A stretch of 64,000 nucleotides of DNA from Coriaria nepalensis (taxonomy: Eukaryota > Streptophyta > Magnoliopsida > Cucurbitales > Coriariaceae). Location: NCBI GenBank assembly GCA_027186245.1, contig CP114489.1:1681501-1745500 (forward strand). Direction: 5' to 3'. Numbering within the stretch: position 1 is the first letter of the stretch; each line of letters starts with the position of its first letter. The position numbers and the translations under genes are program-made. This document shows positions 12,101-23,500 of this stretch, piece by piece. The notes beneath the pieces were generated by a model. It made no database searches and had not been told where the DNA came from. It saw only the letters and a program-made list of their open reading frames with translations.

Positions 12101-14391
12101 AATTCTTCTTCTTCTTCTTCAACTACCATGAATGTTTTTAATGAATGTTCCGAGCAAGTCACTTTAATGGTCTCTGTCGAAGATACTGGAATTGGAATCC
12201 CTTTATGTGCCCAAGATAGAGTTTTCACACCCTTCATGCAAGCAGACAGCTCTACTTCCAGAAACTATGGAGGAACAGGGATCGGGTTAAGTATTAGCAA
12301 GTGTCTGGTTGAGCTGATGGGTGGTCAGATAAACTTCATAAGCCAACCCCACGTTGGGAGCACATTCTCTTTCACTGCTATTTTCGGGAGGTGCAAGAAA
12401 GCTGCTATTAGTGATGTGAAGAAGAAACCCAACTATGAAGACCTCCCTTCTAGTTTTAGAGGACTTAAAGCTATAGTGGTTGATGGAAAATCGGTTAGAG
12501 CTTCTGTTACTAAATATCATTTGAAGAGACTTGGTATCATTGTTGAAATTGCAAGAAACATTAAGGCGGCCACAACTCTATGTGGGAAAAATGGTTCTAC
12601 CACATCACGGTAAGTTTCCTAACCTTGCCTAATGTTAAAAATTTTACCCTTATTTTACTAGGGATTTATAAACTTCACCTTTGGATATTTGTTGGCTCTG
12701 TCCCTGTTTCTCAATGCCTTGAAATTGTATAATTTCTAATCTTAAGCAAAATACAGTACTATGTTAATCTCAACCCAGCTATCGACATTTTCTTCTATCT
12801 TCTCTAAAGGGAAGGGTACTTACTTTTATCTAATTACTTTATCACTGCCAGGAACATATTTCAACCGGATCTAATTCTAGTCGAGAAGGATACTTGGATT
12901 GGGGTGGAAGATGGTGGTCTAAGCATCTGGAAGCTAGACTGGAGACAGAATGGCAACAGCATGTTCAAGTTACCTAGGATGATCCTTCTAGCAACCAATA
13001 TCAGCCCTTCCGAGTTTGATAAAGCCAAGGCGGCTGGTTTTGAAGACATGGTGATAATGAAGCCGTTGAGAGCAAGTATGGTGGCTGCTTGTCTTCAACA
13101 AGTGCTAGGGACTGGTAAGAAGAGCCAACAGGGAAATGGCTCGACTTTCCTTCAGAGCCTTCTCTGTGGCAAGAAGATTTTGGTGGTTGATGACAATATG
13201 GTTAACCGGAGAGTTGCAGCCGGGGCCCTCAAGAAATTCGGTGCTGATGTCGAGTGTGCTGATAGCGGGAAAGCTGCTCTGGCTTTGCTTCAATTGCCCC
13301 ATGTTTTTGATGCTTGCTTCATGGATATTCAAATGCCAGAAATGGACGGGTAATCACTAATAGACTTTATTTTTTTTTTTATTTAAAAATTCCTTGATTG
13401 CAAGAACGGAAGACATCACAATTGGCTGTGTAGTCTCCAATCAGGTAACCATTCCAAACTTCCTCTTTCGGATGGTTGTTCAGTTTGGCCGCGTAGTATC
13501 TGCTTTTTAGGGTCCATTTGGCTTAGATTATGAAATAGCATTTTAGTTTAACTGAAAATTTAAAGTGGATTTTCGAAAGACTGACAAAAAGTCGAAAAGT
13601 AAGGAGAAGATCAGTTCGATTTTCTGATGGGAATGGGAATCGGAATAGGAATGGGAATAGGAATGGGAATGAGAATGAGAATGAGATTGACGGGGAATTG
13701 AAATAATCGATTTTCTATTGCTTGTTTGGTTGTTTAAGGAATGGGTAACCATGAATGATTTTGATTCCACATTCTAATGATTCATTGTTGTGTTTTAGGG
13801 CTTTTAGAATTAATTTTTTTGAGAAATTATATAATATATCCTGAAAAATTTAAATATTACATAAAAAACCCTATGTAAATGAATATGTAATTTTATTCCG
13901 TAAAGACAATCTGTTTTAAAATGATTTTCCATTTTGGATGGATATGAACCAAATAAAAGAATGATATTCATTTTAATTCCATTCACACTCAAGGAATAGA
14001 ATCAATCACTCCCTAAATCTTCTATTTAAAATGAAATTAAATCTATAACTGGATTATAAAAGAGCTTAGGCAAACCGGGCGTAGACACGATACACTCGTG
14101 GTCCTGTATTAAGAGTGTTACATTTACAGAAGCTGCATTCTTCTAACTAACTGCAGGTTTGAAGCGACACGGAGAATTCGGCAAATGGAAAGCAAGGAAA
14201 ACGAGCAAAAGAATGGAATGGAAGGAAATGGTCGGAAGGGCGAGTGGCATTTGCCGATACTAGCAATGACAGCCGACGTTATTCATGCGACATATGATGA
14301 GTGCCTCAAATGTGGAATGGATGGATATGTTTCGAAGCCCTTTGAGGAAGAAAATCTTTATCAGGCTGTTGCCAAGTTCTTCAAATCATAG
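9132..14391 (+). CDS. AHK4: Cytokinin receptor histidine kinase, AHK4/CRE1/WOL-like
   Basis: Hybrid histidine kinase that binds cytokinin through its CHASE domain and phosphorylates AHP phosphotransfer proteins. Exons: 9132-9479, 9568-9801, 9887-10056, 10163-10381, 10482-10668, 10758-10809, 10896-11125, 11240-11338, 11870-12609, 12852-13349, 14157-14391. They sum to 3012 nt, or 1003 residues. Order: TM1 (about 40-58), CHASE (about 80-310), TM2 (about 333-355), HisKA with phospho-acceptor H393 in SHEIRTPMNG, HATPase with N box (about 500-513), DTGIGIP (618-624) and GGTGIGL (647-653), a degenerate receiver, then a true receiver with DD at 873-874, phospho-acceptor D918 and K986. All catalytic residues are present. 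The ATG at 9132 opens a MGMKMQQ start like the short AHK4 N-terminus; in Arabidopsis a longer form also exists, so upstream exons are possible. The kinase linker has a seven-serine run. The family call is very secure. Confidence 0.95.
11423..11462 (+). repeat. 20-bp tandem duplication in AHK4 intron 8
   Basis: The sequence CTTATCTCCATAAAACTTT is present twice, back to back, in the intron. It is a recent-looking small duplication with no coding effect. Confidence 0.75.
13626..13690 (+). repeat. GGGAAT/GAGAAT hexamer repeat in AHK4 intron 10
   Basis: Imperfect hexamer array of about ten units (GGGAAT, GGAATA, GAGAAT variants). The surrounding intron 10 (13350-14156) is the second-largest intron of the gene and may contain a small inserted element, but no terminal inverted repeats could be fixed. 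Confidence 0.65.
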
Positions 14392-16023
14392 TATACCTCT
14401 ACCCGACCTGACCCGGACCCGTGTCTTCATTATCCGGACGATAAACAGGTGATGCCAGAATATTTTGATGTTTGAGCTGGCGAGCAAGAAGCGCATAACT
14501 TTTCCGTCTCTCAGCGAAGGAGATGAAGATTCAGTTTTGAGTTCCAGCCGGGATTCTAACTTACTGGAAATTTTTAACTTGGGGTACATGTATACTTGTG
14601 GTATATGAGAACCAAAACTCTATCCCTGCATTCTGTATCTGATGTTTTTCATCCTTGAAATATGGAGAGGGGGAGGCAAAAGATGTAAATTTTAGTTTTA
14701 CATATTATATGCTTTTCTTTTTTGTTTTTTTTTGGGTTGGTTGCCAATAATATTGTTTGAAGCCCGTTGGTTATGGGCTATGAGTGAAAACACGAATAAA
14801 AAAAAATACTCTTAGTAAGACTTGTATTTGTGAGCCTAATCCAAATTATAGTTACTAATCCCTTGAGAGGCCCACAAAACGTATCAATGGTGAGGGCCTG
14901 TTTGACCCATACATTCCAATTTTTGTGTTTGAAAAAAAAAAAACATGTTCTAAAAAGTATTGCCACGTAATCGATGATAAATTTTGGAAGAGCAATAGTT
15001 GAGTAAATTATTTAATAAATTAAGAATATTATCTAAAAAAATATTTATATTTTGAAGCTCAATAAATACCCTTCTCTTAACTAAATTATCTACCATTTCA
15101 ATCTAAGAATTTGTGGATGATATCCTTGTTCAATCAATAATAAGTAGTATAACAGGCAGCAGCTGTCGATGGCACATGCAAGCACAATGCATGACAAACC
15201 CAAACAAACAGAGACCGTCCCACATGGGCCCACATGGGGCCTACCCCTAATGCAACCAACCCATAGATGGCACGATACTATTGCGTGTCCGAGTCAAAGA
15301 GGCCTTGACCAAGAGGGAAAAAAGAGAGGAATAAGTACGGTCTATGACGCGGCACGTAGTAAATAAATAATAATATATACCTCTTTCTGACCGTATAAAA
15401 ATATTAAAATTTAGTGTGAGTAAGCAATTAAAAATATATTTTTTAAATTAAAATAAATTAAAATTAAAATTTTTAATTCAATTTTGATCCACTTCTATGT
15501 CCATTCCTAAATTTACATTTATCTCCTATAAATTATTAAAATAAATGCAATAATTCAGGCACAATTTGATGCATGAGAATGGAAGACAGCGCATAAATTA
15601 TATGATATTATCTTCATAGATGGAAACGGAAATAAATATAAAATAAAATAAAATAAAATAAAATAAAATAAAATAAAATAAAAATAAAAATAAAATAAAA
15701 TAAAATATTAAAGATATTAGAGTGAGAGAGAGAGAGAGAGAGGGAGTTGGCTCATGGTGGGCCATAGATTTCCTAACCAATGAGCTGGATTTTAACACGT
15801 ATTTTCCTCTTTTGCTTTCTATTTCCTAATTTTCTTCCTTCCCAAACAGTCCCCTTCCCTCCCTCCCTCCCTCCACTTTCTTCTTCCTTTCTCTCTGCCG
15901 CTTTCCTTCTCCGTATCACTGAAAAACCCTTTTCTCGCTTTCACAGCCTCTGTTTCTTAGGGTTTGGTCTGTACAACATTGATCGACGAGAGCAAATTTC
16001 CCCGGGGAAAAAAAAATTAAAAT
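14392..16023. other. AHK4 3' flank and TMK3-like promoter region
   Basis: No recognised gene. The left part should contain the AHK4 3' UTR. The middle is AT-rich, with an AAAAT pentamer array at about 15637-15705 and a GA tract near 15723-15742. The right end (about 15830-16020) is a pyrimidine-rich leader containing a CCCT repeat, probably the 5' UTR of the receptor kinase. Confidence 0.5.
15637..15705. repeat. AAAAT pentamer microsatellite
   Basis: About 13 units of AAAAT with two one-base length variants, located some 320 bp upstream of the receptor kinase start. Confidence 0.85.
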
Positions 16024-18942
16024 ATGAGGGAACCCCATCTGGGTTTAGGGGTTTTCTCCACGATGATGTGGATGTTGATTCTCCTCCTCTGTTCATGTTC
16101 TCACTGCGTCTACTCTCAGTCTAGCGTAGACGATCCAGTAATGTTGGCCCTAAGGGTCAACCTTGAACCGCCAAACTCGCTCGGCTGGTCCGGTCAGAAT
16201 TCTTGCAACTGGAAGCACGTCGCTTGCGATTCCCAGAACAGAGTGACGAAGATCCAAATTGGAAACCAGAATCTGAAAGGCCCACTCCCTTCTCAGCTCG
16301 TCAACCTCTCAGCTTTAGTCCAATTCGAGGTAATGCAGAACTCTCTCACTGGTCCGTTTCCGAATCTTCCTGACTCGTTAGAAATCCTTCTCGCTCATGA
16401 CAATTCCTTCACTTCCTTCCCCCCCGATTTCTTCGCTAAGAAATCTTCTCTTAGAGTTTTCTCCATAGATCATAATCCTTTAGCTTCATGGCAAATTCCT
16501 GAGAGTATCAAAGACGCTTCTAGTCTTCAACAATTTTCGGCCAATAGCGTGAATATTACCGGACCAGTCCCTGCCTTTTTCGGAGGCAGTACTTTCCCTA
16601 GTCTAAGTACACTGCATATGGCATTTAATAATCTTGTTGGGGAACTTCCCTCGAGCTTTTCGGGTTCTATGATTCAGTCTCTCTGGCTTAACGGGCAGAC
16701 GCTTAACGGCTCGATCTCTGTTTTGCAAAACATGACTAGTTTGGAAGAAGTCTGGTTAAATTCTAACCAATTTACAGGTCCTTTACCAGACTTTTCAGGC
16801 CTTGTTGGATTGCAGAATTTGAGTCTAAGAGATAATCAACTTACTGGTGTTGTTCCATCTTCTTTGGTGAATTTGAAGTCCCTTATCTCTGTCAATTTGA
16901 GTAACAATCTTCTTCAAGGGCCCACCCCAAAATTCGTTTCTAAGGTTCAGTTAGATATGAGAGAAGGGTCGAATAGCTTTTGCTCAGATACTCCTGGCGA
17001 GTCTTGTGATCCACGTGTGAACGCTTTGTTATCAGTTGCTCAGGCAATGAATTATCCTACAATCTTTGCTCAGAGCTGGAAAGGTAATAACCCTTGTACT
17101 TCGAGTGGCAGTTCTGATTGGACTGGTATTATATGCGGGGGCACTGGGAACAATTCCAATATCACGACCATTAATTTTCAGAACAAGGGTTTAACTGGTA
17201 CAATCTCTCCTAGCTTTGCATTGCTTATGTCTCTGCAAAGCTTGGTTCTGTCCAATAACTTCCTCACAGGTACTATCCCTAACGAGCTTACTACAATGTC
17301 TAATTTGAAGAAATTAGATCTTTCGAACAACAGATTGCACGGTCAAGTTCCGACTTTTCGTTCTAATATTGAAGTGAACACTAGTGGGAACCCTGATATA
17401 GGGAAGTATAAGCCTTCCTCTCCACCTGGAACCCCCCCTGATTCCAATAATGGCCCGCCTGGAAGCAGTAGCAAGAAATCTAGTATGGGAGTGGTTGTGG
17501 GATCCATTATCGGTAGTATAGCCGGGTTGGTTTTAGTTGGTGGGTTGGTTTTCTTCCTGTATAGTAAGAAACAGAGGCATAGTGGTAGAGTACAGGCTCC
17601 AAATACTATGGTGATCCATCCTCGCCATTCTGGGGATCAGGATGGAGTAAAGATTACAGCAGTAACAGCAGAGTCTAGGCCCAATGAAACCCATTTGAGC
17701 CCATCGAGCAGTGGCCTCAGTGACATTCATGTAGTTGAGGCAGGTAATATGGTCATTTCCATTCAAGTCTTGCGGAACGTGACAAATAATTTCAGCCAGG
17801 AAAATATTCTGGGGAAGGGCGGATTTGGAACGGTTTATAAAGGGGAATTACATGATGGAACAAAGATTGCAGTGAAGAGGATGGATTCTGGTCTTGTAGG
17901 TGAGAAAGGCTTGAATGAATTCAAAGCTGAAATTGCCGTTCTTACAAAGGTTCGTCATAGACATCTTGTCGGGCTATTAGGATACTGTTTGGATGGAAAT
18001 GAGAGGCTTCTTGTCTATGAATACATGCCTCAAGGAACTCTTAGTAGGCATCTATTCAACTGGAAAGAAGAAGGGTTGAAACCCCTGGAGTGGACCAGAA
18101 GGCTCAGTATTGCATTGGACGTTGCTCGAGCAGTAGAGTACTTGCATGGTTTAGCTCATCAAAGCTTCATCCATAGAGATCTTAAACCGTCAAATATTCT
18201 TTTAGGAGATGATATGCGGGCCAAAGTTGCCGACTTTGGCCTGGTCCGTCTTGCCCCTGAAGGAAAGGCCTCGTTTGAAACTCGAATCGCCGGAACCTTT
18301 GGATATCTCGCCCCAGAATATGCAGGTATGAAGCAAACTTGAAACTCCTTTCTTGTTTTTTATTTTATTTTCTTTTGATGTAATTACTACTATTACTTTT
18401 TATTAGTGACTGGACGGGTAACAAGGAAGGTAGATGTGTATAGCTTTGGAGTGATTCTAATGGAGCTGATAACGGGCAGAAAGGCTATAGACGAATCTGA
18501 ACCTGAAGAGAGCTTGCACCTTGTGTCATGGTTCCGTAGAATGCACTTAAATAAGGGCACTTTCCCAAAGGCGGTGGACCACATGATTAATGTAGATGAG
18601 GATACATTTTCGAGTATCAACACTGTTGCTGAGCTTGCGGGGCACTGCACGACGAGGGAGCCGTATCAGAGGCCCGACATGGGTCATGCAGTGAATGTGC
18701 TCTCATCACTTGTCGAGCTATGGAAACCTTCCGAACCGGATTCTGAAGATCAGTATGGGATAGACTTTGATATGAGCTTGCCTCAGGCGCTTAAGAAATG
18801 GCAGGCTTTTGAAGGGAATAGTAATTTGGATGGATCTTCTTCGTCTTCTTTGTATCTTGCTAGTGGGGATAACACGCAGACTAGTATCCCTACTCGGCCT
18901 TCAGGGTTTGCCGATTCTTTTACCTCGGCTGATGGACGGTGA
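16024..18942 (+). CDS. TMK3: LRR receptor-like kinase, TMK3-like
   Basis: Plasma-membrane receptor kinase of the TMK (transmembrane kinase) family, which acts in auxin signalling and growth control. Two exons, 16024-18325 and 18407-18942, encode 945 residues; the single intron inside the kinase domain is typical of the family. Features in order: signal peptide (about 1-32), extracellular LRRs in two blocks separated by a Cys-containing non-LRR island (about 315-375), transmembrane helix (about 490-515), and a kinase domain with glycine loop [11 protein letters not shown] near 595, HRD at 717-719 and DFG beginning at D737. The C-terminal tail ends in [20 protein letters not shown], the conserved TMK tail; its tail and juxtamembrane HSGD segment resemble TMK3 more than TMK1 or TMK4. 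All kinase motifs are intact. The subfamily member is inferred from remembered sequences. Confidence 0.93.
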
Positions 18943-19607
18943 AGATGGTGCTGAAAAGTGATGGTTTATTGACTTTATTTATTTTGCTGATTTTCTGAGA
19001 ATTTTCTTTTCTTGAAGCCTTGTCATCTTCTCTTTCTCTGATTAGGAATGCTTTTATCCCAGCTTTATATAAATGTATGTATGTATGTAGTTTTAAGCAG
19101 CTTTCGAATTTTTTGAGGTTCTGGTAATGAAAATACTCTTGATATTCAGAGGGTGATTCATGTTGGATTTTGGTTTGAATTCGAATGAATTGAGGTCCCA
19201 GTTCACCCATCCAATTACCTTGTTAGTACCTGTTTTCAGGTGAGAGTTCCGAAAAGAGGTTGGTGATGTCATCAGTAAACCAAACAGTACCTACTACACT
19301 AAACTTTAAAGAGAAAAAGTTGTCATTCATACGCAAGATCCTGATTAGGCCTTAGACAATGATTGGTACCTGAGTCAACAGCAATCTCTTTCTTGGTCGG
19401 TTTTTTATGTGTTGACTTTGTGCCCATTAGAAACGACGCGTCGGAAAAGACAGATTAGTTTGTTTAGTTAGTATGCTTGTCAAGGCTTTAGCGGAGGAAG
19501 ATTATAGTCGATTGACATAGTTACGAGGAGGGATAGTAAGAAAATATTTTCGGACATAAGAAGAATATGGAGAATATTTATTTCAGAAGCGGTCTAAACT
19601 TCGACGG

Positions 19608-19642
<35 letters not shown>

Positions 19643-20590
19643 AATTTATAATTTATAATTTTTTAATTAGTAAAAATATATTTTTGAGAATTTTCTAATT
19701 ATTTAATTTATTAATTTAAATAGATTTTGGAAATATTAAAGAAATTAGACTAAAAAGAGAAAGATTTGAATTCATAGTATTTTACTAAAATCAAAACTTA
19801 AATTTATAATATTTTATTACTAAATTATTATATATATATATATATATATATTTTAAATTACTTTAATTATATTTAATTAACTTATAATAAATTTAGATGA
19901 AAATTAGAGACGAAGGTCAAGTTAGTAAGTTGAGAATGGGTTGTGCCGGCTCTTACCCATCCTTCTCCTCACCCTTAGTCCAATTCATATATCATTCTTA
20001 TAATTTTATAAATAAAATTGAATATATAATTTCATTAAATAATATGATTTTACTTATCAAATTATAAAAATAATATATAAATATTAAATTCTTTGATATT
20101 TAATGTAAGTAACTCATATTCATTTTCCCAAACATACCGAAGAGATTCGTAGTCATATATATATTTGAAAAAAAAAAAAAAAAAAAAAAAGAGGAAGAAA
20201 TCTACTATTAACAAATCAGATCCACCAAAAATTTATGGTGTATTAGATTTTATTTTTTGGTCAAGCTCTTTGATTTTATTTATTTTAACGAAAAAAGGAC
20301 TTAAATGGAGCCCGTGCTGATAAAACGGGCCCTTCCCGACCCGCCCCGCCCCGACAGCCCACAAGAACACCCGAATTCCTCGTTCTCGTTCCTTCAACCT
20401 CTGAACATCATTTCTCTTCTTTCAATCTCAAACCCTGATTCAATCTCTCACTCTTTCTCGCTATTAGTCCATGAAAATCCGTTTACTTGCTGCTGCGTTG
20501 CCACCACCACCTTTATCCGATCTCTGAAACACACCTCAGACTTCCCCTCCTTCACCTCTACTAGGGCTTTTAATGGTTCCTTCTCCGGCA
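18943..20590. other. Intergenic region between TMK3-like gene and THO2
   Basis: Contains the TMK3 3' UTR (a GTAT repeat near 19074-19088) and then a very AT-rich stretch with TA tracts near 19613-19639 and 19829-19851 and a poly(A) run near 20168-20190. The last 300 bp are GC-richer and pyrimidine-rich and probably hold the THO2 promoter and leader. No gene recognised. Confidence 0.5.
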
Positions 20591-23500
20591 ATGGCCCTAC
20601 CGCCCGTTGAGTGTACTTGCATTTCCGAGGAGTCTCTTCGCGAATGGAAGTCTGGAAACACTAGCTACAAGCTCCTGAACCGCGTCCCCCTACTTCGCTT
20701 CCTCTACGAGCTCTGCTGGACCATGGTTCGTTCTCTGTTCCGATATTTACTTACTTTTATTGTTTGATTGATCTCTATATATACTTTTTTTTTATTATGC
20801 GTTTTCATTTACTGTATATGTTTGTGTTCTTGTTAGGTTCGTGGAGACTTGCCCTTTCAGAAGTGTAAAGCTGCTTTGGATTCGGTTGAGTTCTTGGGTA
20901 AAGCGTCTGCTGAGGAATTGAGTTCCACTTTTGCTGATGTTGTGACCCAAATGGCTCAAGATGTAGGTTTAAGTTTTGCGCTTTTCTTTCTTGTGATAAT
21001 TCAATTAAATGCTTTCTTAGAGAAGGTTTATGAGAACAGATATCCATATTGAGGGGGATCATATATCCATTTAACAATTTTGTGTAACTTTTTATTTACT
21101 GTGTGCAATAGGGTTCGATTGTTTTATTTTAAAAATTATAAGGGATTCATGCGAAGTTTTTGTAAAATTTCGCTTCAGCATTAGTTGAGTTGTGTTCTCA
21201 TTTTGAAAATGTGTTAGGATTTAAGAATGTGAGAACCTTCCTGCAAATGAGTAATCAAACTGTATGAGTGTGTGAAGAAGTGGAAATAGTTGATATTTTT
21301 TATTTTTCAGTTGCTCAAGGATGATGACATGAGAGTTTAACATTCTTCAGTTGTATATGCACTTCTTGAATAGCTTAGATCCTTGTGAGTTTAACATTCT
21401 CGCTGATCTACAACCCTGAAATGATTGTTATATTCCCTAAACAGCTTTCAAAAACTTTTGAAAGATGGAAATCGGAAAATTATTAAATTGAAGATAACTA
21501 CCATGATAAAGTTCCAAGATTTTTTTGTAGTTTTTGATAGGTTTGATTTTGTATATTTCCTGTTATGTTATCTTCTATCAATAAAACTTGGGATGCAATT
21601 TACTTTCTGACGACTTTCTGTCTTGTATATATTTACTATGTCATTCCCTATAATGTTATTTTCTAATGATGCAACTTGTTGACTGCATGTAAGGGATATT
21701 TCTCATTTTATATGTTCTTTTGATGACTTGCTATTTGGTATAAATGCTTGTAATACTTACCCCTTGTAAATCATTTCATCTGCAGCTTACAATACCGGGT
21801 GAATATCGTTCTCGTCTTATAAAACTGGTAAGTTTTCAAATTGAAAGATGTGATTGTTCTATTTGTGATGCCAATATAAGTAATCCGATCTATGTATATT
21901 GTATGAGCAGTTGCTTACCTCGCTTCTTGGAGATACTTGATCTTTTTCTTTCTTATAATTATATATATGAATATTTACCTAGGATGTTATACCTCCAATA
22001 AATATAATTCAACTGTGGAGATGAACTGCTCAGAATTTGAAGACATTTTAATTCTTTAAGAGTCTAAAAATGTGTGATACTCACTTGCAACTACAGAGTC
22101 TTTTGACAGGATAGATGAATGTTCATCGGCTATTTTCTGCTTATGTGAATAAGTTGGTCATTAGATCTCTTTGAGTTCCTTCATTATGTGATAAATTCCA
22201 TTTGGATTCTGATTTTTCTTATCTCTTATCATTAATAGAAGTATATATCACTTTCCCAGATGGATCTCAACAACCCTAGATTCGACCATAAAATCATCAG
22301 TTACAGCTATATAGACTCATTTCTCATATATTCTTCATCTTGAGCCATTGTGAAACCATCATATTTTACCCACCAACCTCGCGTCATCAATATCGCGCAC
22401 AGCACCAGTCTATGTGCTTATTGAAAAACCAAAATCAGTGGATCAGCAGACTCTCTTTACCATAAACTTGACAAGCCGACATATTGGAAGAAACTCAATA
22501 TTGCAACATTCTTCTCTCAAATGCTGAGAAACCTTCCGCGATTAATGATTAAACCAATTAAGGCTACCCATTGCACCCATCCACAGAGACGTTACTTTAC
22601 CAGCATATTGTCAGTCTACCTCAGCCCATAAACCATCTCTACTCATATCATACCCACACAGACCCATTTCACTTTCGCCCTTTTGGCTTATTGTAGGCAG
22701 GTCTGTGCTACTTCATTGATAATCACCATCGAAAACCATGTCTCATCTCTCATCAACCAACTACAGCAGTATCTAGAATGCCTACAAAAACACTAACCGA
22801 GAGAACCCAAAGATACTGATCCATAGTTGCAAGACAGCTGCTGATAATGTTTGCTCCTTTGTTTGTCATCTCCACTCACTTAGAGGCCCTGCATCAGCAG
22901 CAATTGTTGTGTCCTTATTCAATTCTGTTGATGATTAGACCCTATTCTCTAGAATGTATTAGTGATTTTTTTCTCCCTATTTCCACTTCTTGCTAACAGG
23001 TCTCCATCAGAACCCTACCTTTTTTGGCACTTACCTGTATTCTATTTTTAGTATTCGTTTCTCACTTTCTTTATTTTTTTTTTCGCCAGGCAAAATGGTT
23101 GGTGGAATCGGCGTTGGTCCCATTGAAGCTCTTCCAGGAGCGATGTGAGGTGATTTTCGTTTGAATATTATTGTTATTTGCATGAACGTTACCCTCATGG
23201 GGCTGCATCCATGGACTCATTAGCATGTTTAAATATTTATAGTGTCGAACCTCGTTCTTGTGGCTTCTGGATCTCCCTTTTTTCCTCTCTCATACTCGAC
23301 TAAATTGGGAAGACTTAAGCATTTATTGCCTTGTTTTAGGAAGAATTTCTTTGGGAGGCTGAAATGATTAAGATAAAGGCTCAAGAATTGAAGAATAAAG
23401 AGGTGAGCATATTATGACACTTTGTTTCTAATTTTTCAAATTTGTATGGTAAAATTGTGCCATTTTGTTAGTGCTAATAAGCTGGATCTCATATATGGCT

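Noticed and set aside
15169..15366. 65-residue frame starting MAHASTMHDKP
   Set aside because: No recognisable domain, isolated in repeat-rich intergenic DNA.
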